Source: Brienomyrus brachyistius (lineage: Eukaryota > Chordata > Actinopteri > Osteoglossiformes > Mormyridae). Taken from it: DNA of 64,000 bases. Of the stretch, positions 59,501 through 64,000 are shown piece after piece (positions within the stretch are counted from its first letter, which is position 1; the number at the start of each line of letters is the position of its first letter). The stretch is from NCBI RefSeq assembly GCF_023856365.1, contig NC_064551.1, positions 2,498,501 to 2,562,500 on the forward strand. The letters are read 5' to 3'. A program made the position numbers and the translations under genes. The notes below the pieces were generated by a model. The model was not told the DNA's origin. It made no database searches and saw only the letters and a list, made by a program, of their open reading frames with translations.

Positions 59501-62500
59501 AAAATATTCCAGGTGTTCTGAGAGAAACTGACAAATATGACAAATACATAGTAAGATGGGTGAGATAGCACTGGCGTGTACAAAGTACATACAAAAGTTC
59601 ATACTGTTATCTGACACATTCAAGACGAAAGGAGCTCATGTGGAATTAGGCTCCTGTGCTCAGTCCCCAGTGGAGCGACGACGATAAGCAGGACATTAAA
59701 AATGGGGAGATCAAATTCAAGGGGGCCGAAGCGTTGTCATAAATAAAAGGTGGGGATCAGTGTATGAGCAGAGTCTTCTTGACCGAAGGGCATTTCTCAA
59801 GTTGCCTCTCATCTTCAAAAGGTTGACGAAACAGGCCGCAGCACTGCGTGTTAATGGAGAAGCCGGACAGATCGCATTTGCTGCTGGGGCGGCGAATTCG
59901 GAGAGAGTCCTGAACGCAACGTTCAGCACAAAAACGATCTTTGAGGTGCGACAACCTTGTTAGGAGATTGTATCAGTTTATATGTTAATTTGTTTGCTCA
60001 GACTGCAACCCTGTATGTTTTCTTTTAGCAAGTCTGACAAGAACATATGCTTGCATCTATCAAGCCTCTAATTAGGTGGCCCGTGCTCTGACTGGACTTT
60101 AACCAATGTGGGTGAAAGCACGTTAATTATCCATTTAATTTATTTAGGAGACGTACGTTTCTTTTTTGAGAAACAGGGCCAGCCAGCCCCTGCGGCAACA
60201 GTTAAAGGCCTTGCTCAGGGGCCCAGCGATGAAATCACACTGCCGACTGTGGGTTCTGAACCAGCGACCTTCCAATCACAGGCCTAATCCGCCCAGCCGC
60301 TCGCCACACCCGCGCACATTTTATTTCACTGATGGCTGCATTTGCATTTATAACTTCACTCCGCATTCTGTAGGTCACGCTTCTCCGCCCGCATGCCGGG
60401 GCCCAGATGTCTGCAGTTAGCGTAGCCACTGGAGCACTGTAATCCGATGAGTCTTACTTTTTGGCGAGAGCTCTCCGTTCCTCTGGTGTATAATCCAGGG
60501 ACCCTATAGCTCCTTCCCCTTTAGTTGGCATGAATCCGATTATGGCGATTAGAGCGGTCCTTACTGGAAGAGAAGCAAAAATGCAGAGTCAGAAAAAGGT
60601 TAAAGAGAGCAAGGGAAAAAAAAAGTCTTAATGCCGTTACATGAAACAAATAAAAGATGCTGCCAAAAACATAAGAGAATGAGGAAATACGTTCTAGTGA
60701 CGGACAAAAGGACGTTTCATGAACCATTTGCTATTTTTTTGACCCCACTAGATGGTGCTCTTGGGTTTCTTTGGGGCATGCACTGTGGACTGTTTATAAC
60801 AGAGAGCTCCATCTAGTGGGGTCAAAAAATACAGCAAATGGTTCATGAAGCATCATTTTATCCATCACTCTGCTCAAATTGCCATCATTTTCCCCAATCT
60901 GCCCCAGCGTCAAACTCTCATTGTACTGTCATGTGACAAGGGTGCAAGATGAGTAAAAGGGAACAGCAGTGTGTAGCTGACACAAATATGACTGACAGAC
61001 ATATAACAATAATTTGATAAATATGTACATAACTTACAATGTATCCTTACAGCTTTATTTTGAAAATTTACGTAATTATACATCAGAGCCTCAAGAGTCT
61101 TAAATTGAACCTGATTATGTTTTATTACAGGCAGTACAGTTGGCAAATTAATCTCAGATTCAGAGCTCAGGACAGACATCAGGTGCTCCTGGCTGAAATA
61201 CTTACTGCTCCAGGACGGCTGCCAGGTCTCGGGGTGGTGGCCGGATATGCTCAAACAGATCTTCTTCCCAACTTCAAATCTGCCATTGGGCTGAAAGAGA
61301 AAGTGCATCATCACACTCACTTGTTGGGCTGAGCGAGGGCTATCGGGGTCTGGGGCCCAGCTGAGTGAGAGGATGGAGGTGACCAGAAGGAGATATGGGG
61401 AAGGCCGAGGGCAACAAGAGAGCAGTGCAGGACACTGCCAGTGGCTTATTATGTGATCACCAAAAGCAGGACACTGCCAGTGGCTTATTATGTGATCACC
61501 AAAGGCAGGACACTGCCAGTGGCTTATTATGTGATCACCAAAGGCAGGACACTGCCAGTGGCTTATTATGTGATCACCAAAGGCAGGACACTGCCAGTGG
61601 CTTATTATGTGATCACCAAAGGCAGGACACTGCCAGTGGCTTATTATGTGATCACCAAAGGCAGGACACTGCCAGTGGCTTATTATGTGATCACCAAAGG
61701 CAGGACACTGCCAGTGGCTTATTATGTGATCACCAAAGGCAGGACACTGCCAGTGGCTTATTATGTGATCACCAAAGGGAGGACACTGCCAGTGGCTTAT
61801 TATGTGATCACCAAAGGGAGGACACTGCCAGTGGCTTATTATGTGATCACCAAAGGGAGGACACTGCCAGTGGCTTATTATGTGATCACCAAAGGGAGGA
61901 CACTGCCAGTGGCTTATTATGTGATCACCAAAGGGAGGACACTGCCAGTGGCTTATTATGTGATCACCAAAGGGAGGACACTGCCAGTGGCTTATTATGT
62001 GATCACCAAAAGCAGGACACTGCCAGTGGCTTATTATGTGATCACCAAAGGCAGGACACTGCCAGTGGCTTATTATGTGATCACCAAAAGCAGGACACTG
62101 CCAGTGGCTTATTATGTGATCACCAAAAGCAGGACAATTATTTTTTTTGCCATTTGTACAACTACACTGGAATGCTGCTTTTTGCATATCCCATCATGCC
62201 TTCCTTCAAGACGCAAACAAAGTTGACCTTGGGGTCTGAGCAGAGGGTCAGGCTAAGTATCCAGCACCCCTGGAGCACTTTGGCGGGGGGAGGGGGGTTA
62301 AGGGCTTTGCTCAAGGGCTCAAAGGAGATGTGACTATTCTGCGGAGGATGGGGGGGGGGAGGCGGACAGAGATAGATGCGGGGATCTTACCGTGAGCAGG
62401 ATGATGCTGGGCGGCTTCATGGGGTACTCCGGGGGCAGCACGATGCGGCCATGGTACACGCCCCCGTCAAACTCGGAGTCCGGTGGCCCTCGCACAGAGA

Positions 62501-62970
62501 AGTGCCACTCAAACAGGTTATCCTGAGGGCACAGGCATCAGTGCAGTCAGAGGGCATGCAGCGTTATTTCATCATGTCGTTTGCCTTTCCTCAGATTCAC
62601 AGCAGCAGCATTCATTAGAACCAGAAGCAAAAACCACCCAGCACATTGTTTTACTGCCGTCTAAGGTATCGCTAGCTTGTGCGTTTCATCAAGGGATGCT
62701 GAGGATTATAAATGAGAAAGTTCGAGAATGCACTCAAATCGCATGCATTTCACTTGGAAGAACCAGTTTCTCTCAGAGATAACATGTAAAACTTCTTTTT
62801 GGGTGATCGGACTATCTCCGGATCAAAGTGACACTGATGCTTGTGGGCGGAGCTTCCCCCAGCCAATGAAAGGGCTCCGTCTGGGCTCCACCTCACCTCC
62901 AGCGGCTGAGCGTGGTAGTGCTCCGTCGGTTCGCGGAGCTCCGCTGCCTCTTTCATCAGTCTCTTGACGG
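56515..62970 (-). CDS. ube2j1: Ubiquitin-conjugating enzyme E2 J1, first exon not seen
   Basis: ER tail-anchored E2 that loads ubiquitin onto misfolded proteins during ER-associated degradation. Seven coding exons with GT/AG borders and matching phases: 62897-62970, 62391-62522, 61206-61290, 60458-60563, 58944-59073, 58619-58735 and 56515-56778. They give 302 codons including stop; the METRYNLKSP-type first exon is not visible and probably lies beyond 64000. Key sequence: PAVKRLMKEAAELREPTEHY, the UBC core GGVYHGRIVLPPEYPMKPPS, the atypical TPNGRF in place of the E2 HPN motif, and the catalytic Cys in EVGKKICLSISGHHPETWQ (Cys91 by human numbering). A low-complexity Ser/Ala/Glu linker follows, then a single C-terminal membrane anchor, GSAVLIVVLTLALAALIF, ending NEYKFDYEL. 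Expected total is about 312 residues; human has 318. Confidence 0.94.
57150..57470 (+). pseudogene. Tc1-like transposase relic in the last ube2j1 intron
   Basis: GGGAGCATCACGGGATGCTT, followed by GCTGCCTGAGGACCTGG and later TTCTGGAATGGCTCAGTCAG, matches the central-to-late coding part of a Tc1-like transposase (GSIMGCFAA...PG and LEWxSQSPDLN-type segments). The frame is broken, and the expected SPDLNPIE segment is corrupted to SPRLDSNE. It is oriented opposite to the host gene. Confidence 0.6.
58826..58943. repeat. 14-bp GC-rich minisatellite at a ube2j1 splice donor
   Basis: About eight copies of GCAGAGGGCGGCGG with a GATGCG variant at the left. The repeat runs right up to the 5' splice site of the 58944-59073 exon (exon...AAG, then GTGCCGCCCTCTGCC on the minus strand), so the first intronic bases are part of the repeat. 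Confidence 0.85.
59225..59480 (-). mobile_element. SINE body fragment (HE1/V-SINE-like)
   Basis: In reverse orientation it contains the same body elements as the SINE at 50.6 kb: GGGATGCCAGTCTATC and GGGGAGAACATGCAGAG, the reverse complement of the TTTGCATGTxCTCCCC motif. A G17 tract from about 59406 interrupts it. It is diverged and lies in a ube2j1 intron. Confidence 0.6.
60162..60315 (-). mobile_element. Dispersed tRNA-like SINE related to the satellite monomer
   Basis: It contains CTGAACCAGCGACCTTCCAA and AATCCGCCCAGCCGCTCGCC, the same order of B-box and tRNA-like sequence as the 190-bp satellite monomers. It also has the extra body ACAGTTAAAGGCCTTGCTCAG missing from them. It looks like a longer dispersed form of the family that gave rise to the satellite modules. 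Confidence 0.65.
60697..60869. mobile_element. Palindromic MITE-like hairpin element
   Basis: Two inverted arms of about 66 bases (60697-60761 and about 60803-60869) share TTCATGAACCATTTGCT and TTTTTTGACCCCACTAGATG, separated by a loop of about 40 bases. Arm identity is high but not perfect (for example TGCTAT versus TGCTGTAT). No transposase or clear target duplication is seen. It lies in a ube2j1 intron. Confidence 0.8.
61424..62135. repeat. 39-bp minisatellite, 18 copies, in a ube2j1 intron
   Basis: Eighteen copies of a 39-base unit (GACACTGCCAGTGGCTTATT, then ATGTGATCACCAAAGGCAG), spaced exactly 39 bases from 61431 to 62094. Variants at the AGCAGG/GGCAGG/GGGAGG position occur in blocks: one AGC, then a run of GGC, a run of GGG, then mixed. 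A unit length divisible by three keeps frames open on both strands for 260-425 codons; this is an artefact. Confidence 0.93.
62218..62345. mobile_element. SINE tail relic
   Basis: TCCAGCACCCCTGGAGCACT and GGGTTAAGGGCTTTGCTCAA resemble the body of the fish tRNA-derived SINE at 60162-60315 (there inverted). It is interrupted by G-rich tracts and ends near the splice donor of the 62391-62522 ube2j1 exon. Confidence 0.5.
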
Positions 62971-64000
62971 CTGGCCCCAACACACACGAAACAAGAGCAG
63001 ACGGGGACTGTTAGAGCTCCGGGAAGCACGTGCAGCCCCCCACGCCGACGTCCAGGCCTGGGCAGCATCCTCACACAGTGGCTGACAGCTGGTCGATCGG
63101 AGCTTCACACGGCCAAAACGCACAGGGGCCACAGACAGCTGTCATGTGGGAACGAGGTGCCCAGCCTCTGGGCCTCACTTCTGTTAGTTAAGAGTTCTCA
63201 TTTCATGCAAGCAGCTAGCAATATACAATATGGGCATTAAACAACATGGGCAATATACAATATGGGCAATATACATGGCAAAAGCTAGAGTCATAGAATT
63301 CTATCAAATTATTTAAACGAAAAAATAACCCATGAAGGTAAAAAAACATAAAACACACAGACAACAATAACATGATTACCTACAGGTTAAAAAACACTAA
63401 TAATAAATTAAAATTCTTTACATTGACTTTAGTTGGTACCCGAGTAAAAGCTGCAAAACAAGAATCTCCAGAGAAAAGCAGGACGGCCAAAAGCATGAAG
63501 AGCTGCCATAATGGGTCAGAAACAGCGATTTGTGACAATTTATTCCTATAGACAACATCTCCGCCAAGCCAAATTACAGTGACTCCAGAAAATAGCAAGC
63601 AAGTGCTCCGAAAGTACCAGTTGAGTACTCTGAAAATATCACTTTTTATACTCTGCTTATAATCTGGGTGGTTGAGATCTGTACATCCGGCCCATGCGTG
63701 TCCACTCTCCAAAGATGGTTCATGTGGCCATATAACCACAACCCTGGGCACGCGGTAAACATCAGGCAGAGGAGCAGAGCCAGGGGCGCCCAGGAGAGCG
63801 AGCGGCTGCACGACTGTCAAGCCCCCAAACTAATCCGGGCTCAAGCGATTAAACTTATTAAGGTCAGTTACTCGGTAGAGCAGCAGTCAGCCAAATACAC
63901 ATCAGTTTGTCTCTCTAGCAGAACTAACAAATCAGCTCAGTCCAGCCCAGCCCTTTATCTAGACACAAAACGCGTTTTGAGGGTCAGTTTTAATCACAGC
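62971..64000. other. ube2j1 intron 1
   Basis: It contains no sequence resembling the short first exon of ube2j1. A small irregular repeat of CAATATACAATATGGG lies at 63219-63280. A 146-codon minus-strand frame at 63380-63820 has no recognisable similarity. Confidence 0.5.

Noticed and set aside
60910..62187. 425-codon minus-strand frame with CPxFGDHIISHWQ repeats
   Set aside because: It is a 39-bp minisatellite joined by chance to a real ube2j1 exon; the splice acceptor at 61291-61292 and homology begin only at 61290.
61395..62333. Plus-strand frames of 261 and 312 codons over the same repeat
   Set aside because: Same minisatellite, antisense to ube2j1; repeat length divisible by three explains the open frames.
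63380..63820. 146-codon minus-strand frame in ube2j1 intron 1
   Set aside because: No recognisable domain, no METRYNLKSP-like sequence and no donor in the right phase.

Overview
The window looks like nuclear DNA of a ray-finned (teleost-type) fish. Three things point there. A replication-dependent histone quintet lies in the order H4-H2B-H1-H2A-H3, all on one strand, which I recall as the arrangement described for rainbow trout. There are intron-split vertebrate genes for a GABA-A rho2 subunit and the ER-anchored ubiquitin-conjugating enzyme UBE2J1. The repeat load is typical of fish: Tc1-like elements, hAT-type MITEs, tRNA-derived SINEs, and L1-like and L2/CR1-like LINE fragments. The species cannot be fixed from the sequence alone.

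Layout. 0.7-7.0 kb: five intronless histone genes, most with CCAAT/TATA promoters, all ending in the histone 3' stem-loop; a short LINE fragment sits between H1 and H2A. 7.5-10.85 kb: a decayed L1-like retrotransposon with a frameshifted ORF1, no recognisable ORF2, and a 32-bp minisatellite in its 3' part. 10.9-41.8 kb: the most striking region. The two ends of a Tc1-like transposon enclose about 30 kb of near-identical tandem units (17 by my count, mostly 1.83-1.86 kb). Each unit carries a 3'-terminal Tc1 fragment plus a composite of tRNA-like SINE modules. Inside each unit a 190-bp monomer is itself repeated one to four times, so this is a nested, higher-order satellite. 41.86-42.1 kb: an L2/CR1-like reverse transcriptase fragment. 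44.0-54.8 kb: gabrr2 on the minus strand, nine coding exons that join in phase to 468 codons. 56.5-63.0 kb and beyond the right edge: ube2j1 on the minus strand, seven coding exons, with the first exon not seen.

How the genes relate. The histone genes supply the S-phase nucleosome set, and their shared stem-loop points to coordinated SLBP/U7-type mRNA processing. gabrr2 and ube2j1 are unrelated in function, but they are neighbours in the same orientation in human (6q15), so the right third is an old syntenic block. Two of their minisatellites directly touch 5' splice sites. The clearest is a 41-bp repeat that fills gabrr2 intron 5 and copies the exon-5 donor site about 20 times.

I found no CRISPR array, prokaryotic gene or complete autonomous transposon. 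Most long open frames in 9.8-41 kb and 61.4-62.2 kb are by-products of tandem repeats.
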